Shown here piece by piece: positions 12,337 to 24,129 of a DNA stretch of 64,000 nt. Numbering within the stretch: the stretch's first letter is position 1; each line of letters starts with the position of its first letter. The position numbers and the translations under genes are program-made. The stretch comes from Epiperipatus broadwayi (taxonomy: Eukaryota; Onychophora; Udeonychophora; Euonychophora; Peripatidae). Below the pieces are notes generated by a model, which ran no database searches, had not been told where the DNA came from, and saw nothing but the letters and a program-made list of their open reading frames with translations. The DNA is taken from the NCBI GenBank assembly GCA_028023455.1, contig JAQFVV010012418.1, positions 10,297,279-10,361,278 on the forward strand, given 5' to 3'.

Positions 12337-15324
12337 ATGATAAAGATTTTTCCCAATTATACAATTATGACAGACAAAAATAAAGCATGGCCCTTAATCC
12401 CAGGAGGCTGTAAAGTCACCAACCAAGGCAGTGGTTGGTGGCCGAAGGCGGAGGGTGCTAAGAATATCCTGGAGGCGGACCCAGGCTGCCATTTGATGAT
12501 GACTTTTTATTTAGGTACTTACAACTGCAGATCACTTTCAAGTGAAGGAAGATTGCAAGAATTAGAAGAAGAACTCTCTTATATTAAATGGGATATTATT
12601 GGACTTTGTGAAGTTAGAAGAAAAGGTGAAGAGACAATTGATTTAAAAAATGGACATATGCTCTATTATAAAGGCACAAATATTGGAAATACAAGTGGAG
12701 TAGGATTCATTATAAATAAAAAGTGGAAGAACAATATTGTGGAGATTGATGGTGTATCAGACAGAGTGTCAAGATTAGTTATACAACTTAATAGCAGATA
12801 TCAAATGCAGATAATTCAGGTTTATGCCCCAACAAGTTCTCACAGTGATGAAGTAGTAGAAGATTTTTATATGGATGTACAAAAGGCTTTTGATCAGAGT
12901 AAACAACATTTTAAAATTGTTATGGGAGATTTTAATGCTAGAATTGGTAAGCAAATGAAAGATGAAAGTGTTGTAGGTAATTTTGGTTATGGTAATAGAA
13001 ATGAGAGAGGACATAGACTTGTGGAGTTTGCAGAGAAGGAAAAACTTTATATTATGAATTCTTTTTTTGAGAAAAATGTTAGAAGGAAATGGACATGGAA
13101 GCATCCAAATGAAGGTACAGCAGAATTGGATTATATTTTGACTAACAGGAAATACATATTTCAAGATTGTAATGTTCTTAATAAATTTAACACAGGTAGT
13201 GATCATCGATTAGTAAGGGGTAAGATACATGTTAATGTAAAACTAGAGAGACAAAAATTATTAAGAAAAACTATATTTACAATTGATATTCCTAATCTTC
13301 AGAAACATTCTAATGAATTTAAATTAGAACTTACAAATCGGTTTCAAGTATTAGTAGATTTTGAACATGATTCAGATTTGAATGAAATTAATATGAAAAT
13401 AACTGATACACTTTTAAAAACTGCAACAAAGATAGCTGGTAGAAAAAAGCAGCAACTGACTAATAAAATTTCTACTGAGACTAGAGAACTTATGAAGAAA
13501 AGAAGGAATATGAAGATATGCAAGAATGATGCATTAAAAAGAATTGAATATCTCGAATTTTGTAAAATGGTGCGGAAAAGAGTTGAAAATGATATAAGAA
13601 AGTATAACTGTGAACTAGCAAGAAAAGCTGTAGAAGAAAATAAAAGTCTTAAGAATGTAAAACAACATTTTGGTATTGGTAGGAAATTTATATCTGCAAT
13701 AAGGAAAAAAGATGTAATTATTACTAAAAAGAGGGATGACATTATGAAATTGGTAGAAGATTTTTATCAAGAATTATATAGTAATAAAGAACAAGTACCT
13801 CCTATATCTATTACATCTTCCGAATTGCCCAGAATTTTAAATGAAGAAGTGAGAAATGCAATTAAATGTATGAAAAAAGGAAAGGCTCCAGGTAATGATG
13901 GAATTATAATTGATATATTAAAAGAAGCAGGTGAAGAAACAGAAAAAATATTAGCAAAGTTATATACCAAATGTCTAAATGATAAAGATGTACCAGATGA
14001 TTGGAAGAATGCAGTAATAATATTAATATTTAAAAAAGGTGATAAAGAAGATATTAGAAATTACAGACCTATCAGCCTTTTATCAGTTTTATATAAAATT
14101 TTTACCAAGATAATTACAACTCGTCTACAGAGAACCTTGGATTTTCACCAACCAAGAGAACAAGCTGGATTTAAAAGTGGTTTTAGTACAGTAGATCATA
14201 TTCAAGTATTGAGAGAAGTTATAGAAAGGACAAATGAATATGAGTTGTCATTATGTTTTGGATTTGTAGATTATGAAAAGGCATTTGATTCTATAAACAT
14301 TTCTTCAGTGATTAAAGCATTGGATCATCAAGGTATAGATCCAGAATATTGTCATATTTTAAAGAATATTTATAAAAATGCAACAGCAACAATTAGATTA
14401 CATAATGATACTGGGAAAGTCAACATTGAGAAAGGTGTAAGACAAGGTGACTCCATATCTCCAAAACTTTTTACAGCAGTGCTGCAAGAAGTATTTTGTG
14501 GATTAAAATGGGAAACTAAAGGAGTGAAAGTAAATGGAGATTATTTAAGTCATTTAGATTTCACAGATGATGTAGTTGTTTTTGCAAATAATGCTTCCGA
14601 GCTGCAGGAAATGTTGCAGGAGTTATCAGATGAAAGTAGGAAAGTAGGACTAAAGATAAATGTTAAAAAGACTAAAGTAATGTTTAATCGATTTGCTCAA
14701 AATATGAAAATAAAGATTGATTATGATGAATTAGAAGAAGTTAAGAGTTACAAATACCTAGGTCAGATTATTAATACAGATGGAAACATAATGGAGGAAA
14801 TTAATCATAGAATTAAACTCGGTTGGAGTGCTTTTGGTAGAAATAACTTGATACTAAAAGGAAATATGCCTATGTGTTTGAAAAGAATGGTTTTTAACAA
14901 ATGTGTTTTACCAGTTCTTACTTATGGATCTGAGACTTGGACACTTAATAGAAGATCAATACAGAGACTTCAGACCACTCAAAGAAGTATGGAGAGATGT
15001 ATGTTGGGAGTAACAAGAAGAGATCGAAAACGCAATGTATGGGTAAGAGAACAAATAGGTGTTACTGAACTCATTGAAAAAATTAAAAGATTGAAGTGGA
15101 GTTGGGCTGGACATATTCCTAGAAGAGATGATAATAGATGGACAATTGAAATTTTAAACTGGATTCCAAGAGATTGTAAAAGACCCAGAAGGAGACCACA
15201 TGTAAGATGGATGGATGAAATAAGAAAATGTGTAGGGGTGATGTGGAGAAGAGAAGCTAAAGATCGGAGAAGATGGATTAAACTTGGAGAGACCTTCATC
15301 CTGCAGTGGATTGATAATGGTTGA
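12337..15324 (+). CDS. RTE-clade LINE endonuclease/reverse transcriptase, intact ORF
   Basis: This 995-residue ORF has no internal stop. Residues 58-292 form an apurinic-type endonuclease: TYN (61-63), LCEVRRKG with E92, YAPTS, MGDFNAR (D198, N200), LDYILTNR and SDHR (D289, H290). Residues 510-770 form the reverse transcriptase: [32 protein letters not shown] (643-652), [10 protein letters not shown] and [10 protein letters not shown] (742-745 as FTDD, where the family usually has Y/FADD). The C-terminus carries YGSETWTL and the GHI-RRDDNRW...RRRPHVRW segment typical of RTE/craniofacial-development-protein-2-like ORFs. The protein would nick target DNA and copy its own RNA there. The first ATG is arbitrary. 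Homology begins near residue 58, and the 5' element boundary is probably within 12380-12480. The 3' end closes with (TGA)n repeats, as RTE elements do. Confidence 0.9.
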   Translation: MIKIFPNYTIMTDKNKAWPLIPGGCKVTNQGSGWWPKAEGAKNILEADPGCHLMMTFYLGTYNCRSLSSEGRLQELEEELSYIKWDIIGLCEVRRKGEETIDLKNGHMLYYKGTNIGNTSGVGFIINKKWKNNIVEIDGVSDRVSRLVIQLNSRYQMQIIQVYAPTSSHSDEVVEDFYMDVQKAFDQSKQHFKIVMGDFNARIGKQMKDESVVGNFGYGNRNERGHRLVEFAEKEKLYIMNSFFEKNVRRKWTWKHPNEGTAELDYILTNRKYIFQDCNVLNKFNTGSDHRLVRGKIHVNVKLERQKLLRKTIFTIDIPNLQKHSNEFKLELTNRFQVLVDFEHDSDLNEINMKITDTLLKTATKIAGRKKQQLTNKISTETRELMKKRRNMKICKNDALKRIEYLEFCKMVRKRVENDIRKYNCELARKAVEENKSLKNVKQHFGIGRKFISAIRKKDVIITKKRDDIMKLVEDFYQELYSNKEQVPPISITSSELPRILNEEVRNAIKCMKKGKAPGNDGIIIDILKEAGEETEKILAKLYTKCLNDKDVPDDWKNAVIILIFKKGDKEDIRNYRPISLLSVLYKIFTKIITTRLQRTLDFHQPREQAGFKSGFSTVDHIQVLREVIERTNEYELSLCFGFVDYEKAFDSINISSVIKALDHQGIDPEYCHILKNIYKNATATIRLHNDTGKVNIEKGVRQGDSISPKLFTAVLQEVFCGLKWETKGVKVNGDYLSHLDFTDDVVVFANNASELQEMLQELSDESRKVGLKINVKKTKVMFNRFAQNMKIKIDYDELEEVKSYKYLGQIINTDGNIMEEINHRIKLGWSAFGRNNLILKGNMPMCLKRMVFNKCVLPVLTYGSETWTLNRRSIQRLQTTQRSMERCMLGVTRRDRKRNVWVREQIGVTELIEKIKRLKWSWAGHIPRRDDNRWTIEILNWIPRDCKRPRRRPHVRWMDEIRKCVGVMWRREAKDRRRWIKLGETFILQWIDNG

Positions 15325-15349
15325 TAATGATGATGATGATGATGATGAT
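12380..15349 (+). mobile_element. Near full-length RTE retrotransposon inserted in a hAT element
   Basis: The element comprises a short 5' leader (a GC-richer stretch from about 12390 with GGAGGCTGTAAAGTCACC), the intact ORF and a 25-bp 3' UTR ending in a TGATGATGATG run to 15349. RTE elements are compact, with a single ORF and a microsatellite-like 3' end, and this one fits. It sits between the minus-strand hAT zinc-finger frame and the hAT terminus at 15821, so it entered that hAT. I could not identify a convincing target duplication. Confidence 0.75.
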
Positions 15350-15736
15350 TTTATTTAATCTGTTATATTCATGTTTGCACAATTTCACAAAAAATAATTG
15401 TAAGTCCTCTTTATAAATTATGCATATTCACATTCTACCATTGCAAACATTGTCTTCTCCACTAGAGGGCCACTTATTAATCACAAAGTTTTGCTAGACT
15501 TATAAAACAAATAAAATCATGATTACATTAATAAAATATTTTAAAAATTTTATAAATTGAAACTATGATAGTTTTATTTCCCATTTTACAACAAAGTAGG
15601 AGACTTATATGTTTTGGATTTGTCCTGGTTTTATCTTTACCTCTTATGCTTTTTTTATTTCACATTTACAATGTTTTTTTTTTTTTTGAACGTGTGTTCC
15701 AATTAGGCCCTGTGGAAAAAAAACATTACTGAAGAG

Positions 15737-15775
<39 letters not shown>
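15350..15775. other. Flank with (CA)n(TA)n microsatellite
   Basis: This is non-coding sequence of the interrupted hAT 5' region. A microsatellite of CA repeats followed by TA repeats runs from about 15738 to 15775. A T run lies at about 15675-15687. Confidence 0.7.
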
Positions 15776-15776
<1 letters not shown>

Positions 15777-15821
15777 CCAAACAGCTACATATGGCTTGTG
15801 AGCCATAGTTTGCTGAACCTG
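15776..15821 (-). mobile_element. hAT terminal region, left end in transposon orientation
   Basis: Read on the minus strand, the end is CAGGTTCAGCAAACTATGGC followed by a GGCTCACAAGCC hairpin-like motif. This matches the widespread hAT terminal consensus CAGGGGTCAGCAAACT-x-TGGCTC. It is correctly oriented to be the 5' terminus of the hAT whose zinc-finger ORF begins at 12312. The opposite terminus was not found, so no 8-bp target duplication can be checked. Confidence 0.6.
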
Positions 15822-16690
15822 GGTCTGGATTAAAGCCTTGATTTCTTCAACATAAGACCTAATCAATAACTAAGCAACTCTCAGTAATGTTGCTTGTATA
15901 CCTACTTAAACTTATAATAATCAAATGAAATCAAACTAACAGAAATGATGAAATATAATTAAATAACTGTTATATTAAGTTAAGAGTATATCATTCCTAT
16001 TTATATAACAATATTACTATTGCTTTTACTGACTCACACTTGCTACTTACATAGTACTCACTGCATCATTTGGGTACTGAACACATAAACAACTGTCCAA
16101 ATATTATGATCAATAATTTAATATTTAAGAAAATTCTTTTTTTATTAATAATAGTTTTATTAGTAGAGTAAAAGTAATATAAATTATGATTAACTTTTAA
16201 TTAAAACTGTTTATAAATTAGAACAATAATAAAATTATGTTATATTGTAATTAGCTTAAAAATTAATCTATATTTAAAATGCTTTTGAGTTACAAAGTTT
16301 TTGTTTGATAATTTTTATCTTTTTTTTAATTAAACATATATATTTTTCTCTCTCTCACACACACTTTTTATTATTATTGAAAACCAAGTGATCAGGTGAT
16401 AATAGATTATAACTTCAATAAATACTACATTCAGGATAACTCTTTTAACAACTCCCTTTATATCAGAATTTATATAATAAATCAAATAATAATACCTTTA
16501 ACTTTACAATCCTATACAGAAAGAAAGAAAACAGTTATAAAATTTATAATCTCAAAATCATTATATAACTTTTTAAGGTACTTGAGTATTAGTCCTGCAA
16601 TATACTATTAAATCTGCTAGCCTTTTCACATTCGTATCAATCCACTGATAACTTTGTAAATCTTGTGACCTGGCCAAAATAATGTGTACA
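15822..16690. other. AT-rich stretch without recognisable genes
   Basis: The open frames at 16396-16611 (plus) and 16637-16918 (minus) are of low complexity or overlap tandem repeats, and I do not accept them as genes. A short (CT)n(CA)n tract lies near 16345-16365. Confidence 0.55.
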
Positions 16691-17330
16691 TGGATCTGGT
16701 ACATGATATTTTTGGTGAGATTTTTTTGTGGCAAAAGTAGCTTGCACATGGATGATCTTGTACATGATATTTTTGCAAAGATTTATAAAGTTATTGGAAG
16801 GTTGACACAAATATGAAAAAGTTACAGCAAGTCTAATAGCATATTGCAGGACTAAAATTAACACACTAAAAAATTGTAAACATATGTATGATTTGCAGCA
16901 GTAATATTCAAACAACATTTTAAACCATAAATTTTATATCTTAGAGACTATACCCCAGTGAAAATATATTAAATCAACTCCCCAATGTTACTTTACATAC
17001 AATCATTAAATTATAATTGTGTTTAAATAATATTTACTTACAAAAACAGATAAAATACACACATATACTACTTACCACTGTAATAAATAAGAGGAATTGA
17101 TCATGTTCTAACAACCAAATTGAAGAAAATACAGGTGCAATTAAAAACAACATTGCAAATCATAAATTTTAGATGGTAAAAACTATATTTTCTTGGCCCC
17201 TAGTGAAGATAGATTCAATTAACTCCCCAATGTTAGTTTATAAAAGCAGATAAAATATACATGTATCCTACTTAAACTGTAATAAATAACAGGAATTAAT
17301 CACGTTTAAAAAAAAAATCCATTCAAATTT
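16690..17330. repeat. Diverged tandem duplication, period about 233 bp
   Basis: Two adjacent units (about 16905-17137 and 17138-17330) share CATAAATTTTA, AACTCCCCAATGTTA, GCAGATAAAATA, CTGTAATAAATAA and GGAATTGATCA-type blocks in the same order. Just upstream a smaller 61-bp repeat (CATGATATTTTTG near 16702 and 16763) is also in tandem. No coding function is seen. Confidence 0.65.
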
Positions 17331-17379
17331 CACAATACCAACAGAAAATGAATACCCCAAGTAGGAATTTTCTCAGATT

Positions 17380-18250
17380 GCAAAGTGTGTCAAGATCTTT
17401 TCCAAAAAAATACTAAGAAACAGAATTTTTTGTAAAAAAAAAAAAAAGTAAACAAAATGAATAATTCGGAATGATAAAGAAATATAAATTATACGGCTTT
17501 TATTTGCACTTTTCATGCAGGGGGAAAAATTGGAGAAAAATATCCATCAACTTATACTTTTTTATGTAAATTCACAAAACAAAACAAAGAATTCTCAACA
17601 AGAAACAAATTCTAAGAATTTTATTATCGCTTTTCATGTCGACAAAAAAAAGTTTAGATAAATATTAATCAACCTTTTTTGTAAATATATACAACAAAAC
17701 AAAAAAAGTAAACAAAACAAATCAAATAATTCAGAAGAGTAAAGAAATATAAATTATAAGACTTAAAAATTGTAGAAAAATATTCATCAACCTATAGTTT
17801 TTGGTAAATACACCAAACAGAACAATAAAACAATGAAGGCATTTAATTCGGTAGTGGGCAGCTTCCAAATTGTCATCATTTTGGACTATTTCCAAATACA
17901 AACAAAAAAAATGCACACACACATTACTTATGAAATTATGAAATGAAAATATGAACACATCTTACACTCATTAAATTTAAATCAAATGAACTGAACGGAA
18001 AAAAGAATAATAATCAAAGTACATTAAAAAAAAACATGTTTTCCAAGCATGTTTGAAAAAGAGAATGTTTTTGCAACTGACGACTATAAATAAAGCAAAA
18101 TAATAACAATCAAAGAATGTTTTGAAAAAGAAATCACTGAAAAATATAAATAATGCAAAATAATAGCCATCAAATCACGTTTTAAAAAAATCTAAATCAC
18201 CTTTTCAGATGTTTTTCAATATCCATCACGGGATTTTTTTTTTTTTTCAA
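17380..18250. repeat. Three or more diverged 120-130-bp tandem units
   Basis: A block of TATCATCAACCTATA type followed by GTAAAT and an AACAAAACAAA run occurs near 17540, 17665 and 17785. The longer piece AGTAAACAAAA...GAAATATAAATTATA occurs at about 17445 and 17703. Further A-rich relatives near 18060-18200 (AATGTTTTGAAAAAGA) look like another decayed pair. The array looks like an old minisatellite. Confidence 0.55.
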
Positions 18251-18816
18251 TTTGATATCATCGCAAGATTATACATTTATTGTGGATGCAAAAGGTCTCA
18301 TATCTCTTCTACATTGCAGGACTAATACTCATACTCATTTTAACAATAAATAATTTATAAATGAAATTAATAAATAAAATTTATAAATGACAATAATATA
18401 GTTGATATATACAGGAACAAAAGTTATAATCTTTTAAAATAAAATTTTAAATTTATTTCATTTGAAAGTTCCAAAACAAATAAAAAAATTATATACTTAC
18501 AGTGTTGGCTGAATAAATTAGTAGAAACGTGTTGGAAAGTGAAGAGATCTTTTGTTAAATTACACTTAAATTATGTATATTTTGAGGGGTTAGGTTCACT
18601 TTTTTTCCTTTCCTTGGAAAATAAGGTATGTAATAATTCATATAAAATTTTAAATCTTACAGGTCAGCAAACAGAAATTTGACAGATTTCCCTACAAACT
18701 TAAAATTCAGGCTTTTTCCTTTTTAAAAAAATGGTCAATATAAACAGGAATATTTTATAGTAACACTCTCTGAAATTCATGGAGACAGATGAAATGCAAT
18801 AATTAGTTATTTATGT

Positions 18817-19122
18817 CATCATCATCATCAACCATCATCCAGCCATTTCAGGATAAAGGTCTCTTTAAGTTCAATCCATCTTCTCCGATCTCTAGCATCT
18901 CTTCTCCACATCACCCTTTCACACTTTCTTATTTCATCAATCCATCTCATATGTGGTCTCTTTCTGCATCTTTCACAATCTCTTGGAATCCAGTTTAAGA
19001 TTTCAATTGTGCATTTATTATCATCTCTTCTAGCAATATCTCCAGGCCAACTCCACTTTAGTTTTTTAATTTTTCAATGAGATCAGTAACACCTGTTTGT
19101 TCTCTTACCCATATATTGTGTT
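18817..19122 (-). mobile_element. 5'-truncated RTE copy, 3' end only
   Basis: Read on the minus strand this is the C-terminal coding end of the intact RTE at 12.3 kb (from [11 protein letters not shown] through the RRRPH-RW segment and LGETF) followed by the (GAT)n terminal repeat, here visible as CATCATCATCATCAACCATC. It has several mismatches and small indels, so it is an older dead copy. Such 5' truncation is normal for target-primed reverse transcription. Confidence 0.85.
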
Positions 19123-19800
19123 TATGTAGACATTCCTAAATTGAGCAATTTTTATAAAGTAAAAAAATATTTTAGTTTCCAGTTCAGCCAAAAAAATGAT
19201 TTTATTAACAACTTTTTTTATTTAATATTTTTGCTGTAGCTAACACTGCAATGAGATAATAATATTTTTCTACTCAATTTGTTAAAATACTGTTCAATCA
19301 AATATTGTTATTAGATCTTACATTAATTCATATAATAAAAAACTACAAACTTCTCTCTTTTTAAATCAAAACCTGGAAATCTCATTGTTACTTGCAACAT
19401 CAGTAGATAACAACTTTTTCATGTTGTTATAAACTAAAACATTCTTGTTTAATTGAAGCATATAAAAAATAAGATTTAAATTCTAATCAAATTACAGACT
19501 TTACCACATTATTTGATTACTTTTTAAATATATTATTTGTTAAATGTATTACCTAATAAAACATTATTTATTTCCCCTTATAAATATTATTTATATGAAT
19601 TAATGTACTTAATATATAAATCTGTATACCCATACATACAAATATACTTAAAGAATTTGATTTATTTCTCTTTAACAAAGAATGTTCACTTAATCTGTTT
19701 CACTAACAACTTACTTCAACTATTTAACTCTTATTCACCCTTTTATATTCTTATAAGCTTTTCATCCTGACCTTACAAATCACATATCTTTATATAATTT
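19123..19800. other. AT-rich stretch without recognisable genes
   Basis: Only AT-rich sequence with chance open frames is present (19537-19770 is rich in Leu, Tyr and Ile). I see no repeat family or motif that I can name. Confidence 0.5.
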
Positions 19801-21610
19801 TTGGCACTGATTTATAGTGTGCATATAGTGATTTTGAATTCTAAGACCTGCCCAAAACCACTGCTGATACATTCAAGTGATAAATGAATCAAATAATCCA
19901 CACATGGTCACAACATGACCATTCATTACAAAATTACAACTTACATCAATAATTAAAAAAATTAAAGTGTAAATTTAATACAATTATGCTTGATCAAATC
20001 ACATGACTAAATTATACAAAATATGAAAATGGGAGGAATGAATAAATTTTGAAATACTAAAAGCTTATAGTTTCTAAAATATGAATTTAAAATATTTAAA
20101 CAGAATAAGTAAAGAAAAAAAATAATGGATACATATATTAATTAAAACCACATGTTCAATAAACATAAAGTTGAACAACTAAAGCTTATAATTTTGAACT
20201 ACTAAAAGCTTCTATAATATGAAATTTATTACAATATAGGCCTATAACTACTTGTTGAAATAACATAAATGTTGAAGAAACATAGAACAAATGCTGAAAC
20301 ATATTAATTCTACAATTAATAATGAATTCCATTTTATTTCAACATTAGTCAATAAAATAATTGTCTAAAGTAAAGAATATTAATTGTACAATTAACAAAA
20401 GATTAATAAATCATATTTTTTTATCTTACCAAAGCACGTAATGTCATATGCTTAATTTCTCACATGTCATTATTTGCTGATGAATAAATAAAAAGACTCT
20501 AAATAAGATAGATTTATTCACTAAATTTATTAAAGATGATAATGCTATCTACCAATGGTAAAATGTTTAGTGTTTATCTTATTTAAAATCCAATACCTTT
20601 TTTACATTTGAAATAATCAACAAATTTTTATTAAAAATCTGTAAATATATTTTTAAAAATTTTCTGTTTATTTGTTGATGGTAAAAATCACTTCAATGTT
20701 AATAAAAGAAAATTATGTAAATAGATATATAGATTTGTATCAATTTCAAGAGACTGTAAGGACCTCACATGATCAAGTGTAGGTCTGATATCTATATCAG
20801 CAGATCAAATGTGACAATGCTATTTTTTATTAAGTCTATTTTTTTTCTAATTATATGGAATAAAGAAAGCATGCAACATCAGAGTTTCTTTCTGGTAAGA
20901 AAAAAATCATGTTAATTTTAAAATTAATATGCTTTATTTTATATGGTTATGGCATATATTGTACTATAAGTCATACTTTAGAAGTTTTGTGTTTAGTTTT
21001 TTGAAATTATGAGCTTGGTGTGATCAATTTTACATTATTTCAACATGTACTTATGGGCATATATTGTAATAAAATTCATATTTTAGAAGTTATAAGCTTT
21101 TAGTATTCAGACTGCACTCACCACCATTTTGTGTAATAAAATTTGTATTTTAGAAGTTATAATCTTTTAGTATTTTGAAATTCTAAATTTGATTTGATCA
21201 ATTTTAGATCATTTCAACATGTAGTTATAGGCATATATAGTAATAAAATTTGTATTCTAAAATTTATAAGCATTTAGTATTTCAAAATTATAAGCTTGGT
21301 TTGACCAGACTTGCATTTTTTGAACAATACTTCATATCACCAAAAACATCCTTTCCCTTTCCTGCAAACTTCAGGGTTTCTGTAGTCATTATTGTAATAA
21401 CATTCATATTTATAAATTATAAGCTTTTCATATTTAGATTGCATTCACCATCATTTTGAATTCTAAGGACCATCCAAAAACACCGCTGACATATCCAAGT
21501 GACCCCATGTGGATTATTCAATGTCATTTATCACTTGAATGTGTCAATGACAGTTTTGAGTAATCCTTAAAATTCAAAATGGCAGTGAGCACACTGAAAA
21601 TTAGCACCCA
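19800..21610. repeat. Composite repeat related to the 9.0-11.2 kb region (family R1)
   Basis: The head at 19806-20170 repeats the blocks of 9008-9680 (CAAGTGATAAATGA, GACCATTCATTACAAAA, GCTTATAGTTTCTAAAATAT, CCACATGTTCAATAAACAT). The right side at 20951-21440 holds tandem units starting GCATATATTGTAATAAAAT near 20951, 21057 and 21232. These units are inverted relative to 20150-20280. A terminal small palindrome at 21440-21610 contains ATTTTGAATTCTAAGGA facing TCCTTAAAATTCAAAATGG. The whole resembles a large foldback element with amplified inner units. Confidence 0.6.
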
Positions 21611-22830
21611 ATTTTTTATTCTTTCCTATTTCAATATGTATCAAAACAAGTACCATAAATATATTCTATTTTGATATATATATAGTTTTTGATGGAAATA
21701 TTTAATATGGGAAATCATCCATTTATAATTACTTAATTAGAAAGCATTTTACCTAGAATGGTAGATAAGGAAAGCTAACTGCCCTCAGCTAAGAATTAAA
21801 GTAATCCTGTTAGGCTAATTGTATTATAATATATTGTTTTTCTTTGTAATTTTCAATTGAGAATATCTATTTATCTAATACAGTGGTCAGAAATCAGTGG
21901 TCCCCAGACCACTGATGGTCCATGACATAATTTTAAAGTTTCACAAAGAAATTCAGATATTATTTAAATTCACTAAGTTCATTTAATAAAATTTTTAAAT
22001 AGAAATATTATTAAATGTAAAATAGAACAAAAATATTACATTGCTAATTGATTTGTTACAATATACTATTGTGACTTGCAAAACATCTACCTCAAAGGTG
22101 TTTAATTAACTCCTACTCAGTCAGTAGCATAGAAAAACTAATAAAATAAGAATACCAAATTCTGTACAATTGACTAGGCATCAAATTTGACTATGGCATA
22201 GCCTTGGTAATTGGGTGAACTAAAACTCAAAAAAATGTATTAAGAATTTTAAAGGAAAACACATCTATTAAAATTATTAAAAAAATAGAATACTATTCAC
22301 TATTAATTTTAAATAATTTTTGTAGATAGAATTCAGAAAATTACACATATAAAATATAACAAATGTGCATTTATACATTCATTTATTTTATGAAATAAAA
22401 TGAACATTATATTAACAAAAAAAAACAATAACAAAATAAAACATAATTCTTTAATAAATTATAAAACATATAAATACAAACTTAGTTTTACTTTCATATA
22501 ACTCAAAATGAAAATAAATAAGTACAAAAAAACTTACACAAAAATTATATTAATATAATTTTCTAATTTATTTTGTATTTTAAGTTCAATATTACAATCA
22601 TTTAAGTATTTCTCTATATTTATATCTAATAAATCTGACTTAACAGAGTTCTAATGCAGAATACAAGTAAACCATTTAAAACTTACTTCCCTTTAGAAGT
22701 AATATTTTTATGTTAATTTTAATATTTACTATATACATGCAAATAGATAACACATTTATATGTATATAATTACAATAATGAAGTGTCATTATCTCTTGTG
22801 TAAAATGAATATTGAATTTACATTGCAGGT

Positions 22831-23313
22831 TCATCATCATCATCATCATCATCAACCATTATCAATCCACTGCAGGATGAAGGTCTCTCCAAGTTCAATC
22901 CATCTCCTCTGATCTTTAGTTTCTTTTCTCCACATCCCCCCTGCACACTTTCTTATTTCATCCATCCATTTCACATGTCATCTCTTTCTGGGTCTTTTAC
23001 AATCTCTTGGAATCCAGTTTAAGATTTTAATTGTCCATCTATTATCATCTTTTCTAGCAATATGTCCATCCCAACTCCACTTCAGTCTTTTAATTTTTTC
23101 AATGAGATCAGTAACACCTGTTTGTTCTCTTACCCATATATTGTGTTTTCAATCACTTCTTGTTACTCCCAATATGCATCTCTTCATACTTCTTTGAGTG
23201 GTCTAAAGTCTCTGTATTGCTTTTCTATTAAGTGTCCAAGTTTCAGATCCATAAGTAAGAACTGGTAAAACACATTTATTAAAAACTTTCTTTTTCAAAC
23301 ATATAGACATATG
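22831..23313 (-). mobile_element. 5'-truncated RTE copy inside the hAT element
   Basis: On the minus strand this matches the intact RTE from about the YGSETWTL segment to the (GAT)n end, beginning at the TCATCATCATC run at 22831. It is longer than the 18.8-kb copy and has scattered substitutions. The short open frame 23062-23268 on the plus strand is an antisense shadow of it. Confidence 0.85.
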
Positions 23314-24129
23314 GATATAAAAACTTTGTATTTCATAGACACTGTAAACAAAAAATATCAGCAAATAAATGTGTATCTAACATAAATATGTATCAGAAAT
23401 TATCTTTTTTGAAATGTGTAGATAGTTAAATTAATAAAATGGACAAAAAATATAATTAAAGCTAGTCAAAAAAAATATACAACAAAAATCAAAATTTTTG
23501 AGTATTTCACAGCTATAGTAGTGGAGTGCATGACTAGATTTGAAAGCAACTATATCTTTCAAATTGTCTTATTTTATTTCTTTATCTATCGTCTCCATCT
23601 CACTACATTTGGCAATGGCACCGAACATAATGATGAGTAAAACTGTTACTTCAGTATTAAATCCATTCAAATATCTGTGGATGCATATCATTGTCTTTCA
23701 CATGTTTCATTGATGTTTTTTTAATACAGTCACATGAATCATCTTATTGTAAAAATGTACAATTAAGGTAAAATATTCAAAAATTCATAATCATAATTGT
23801 TTCAATCTTTCCAATATACATTTATGTACTTCTTTAAACATCAGTGGTGACTCGGCATCAACATTAAAAAATTAATTTCTACTTCATACTTATACTCCTA
23901 CAAGTATAGAATATACGCATTTGAAATCTTGCACTTATCAATAGCAAAATACTTTTTCCATTTTAAAAGATAAGTTTAATATTATACATAATATTTTAAA
24001 TATATTTAAGCAGGATAAAAAATAAATAATAATAAAAAAATTAAATTGGGTGAAAAAAAGCAACCATCAATTTTAATTTTTTTTGGCAACACTTCACATA
24101 AATGTGTATTAGTTAAAGAATCAATAAGG

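Noticed and set aside
12775-13206. 143-codon open frame on the minus strand over the RTE endonuclease
   Set aside because: It is an antisense shadow of an intact, motif-verified ORF. The same applies to 13344-13742, 13767-13970 and 14979-15299.
16637-16918. 93-codon minus frame
   Set aside because: It overlaps a diverged tandem repeat and has no recognisable domain.
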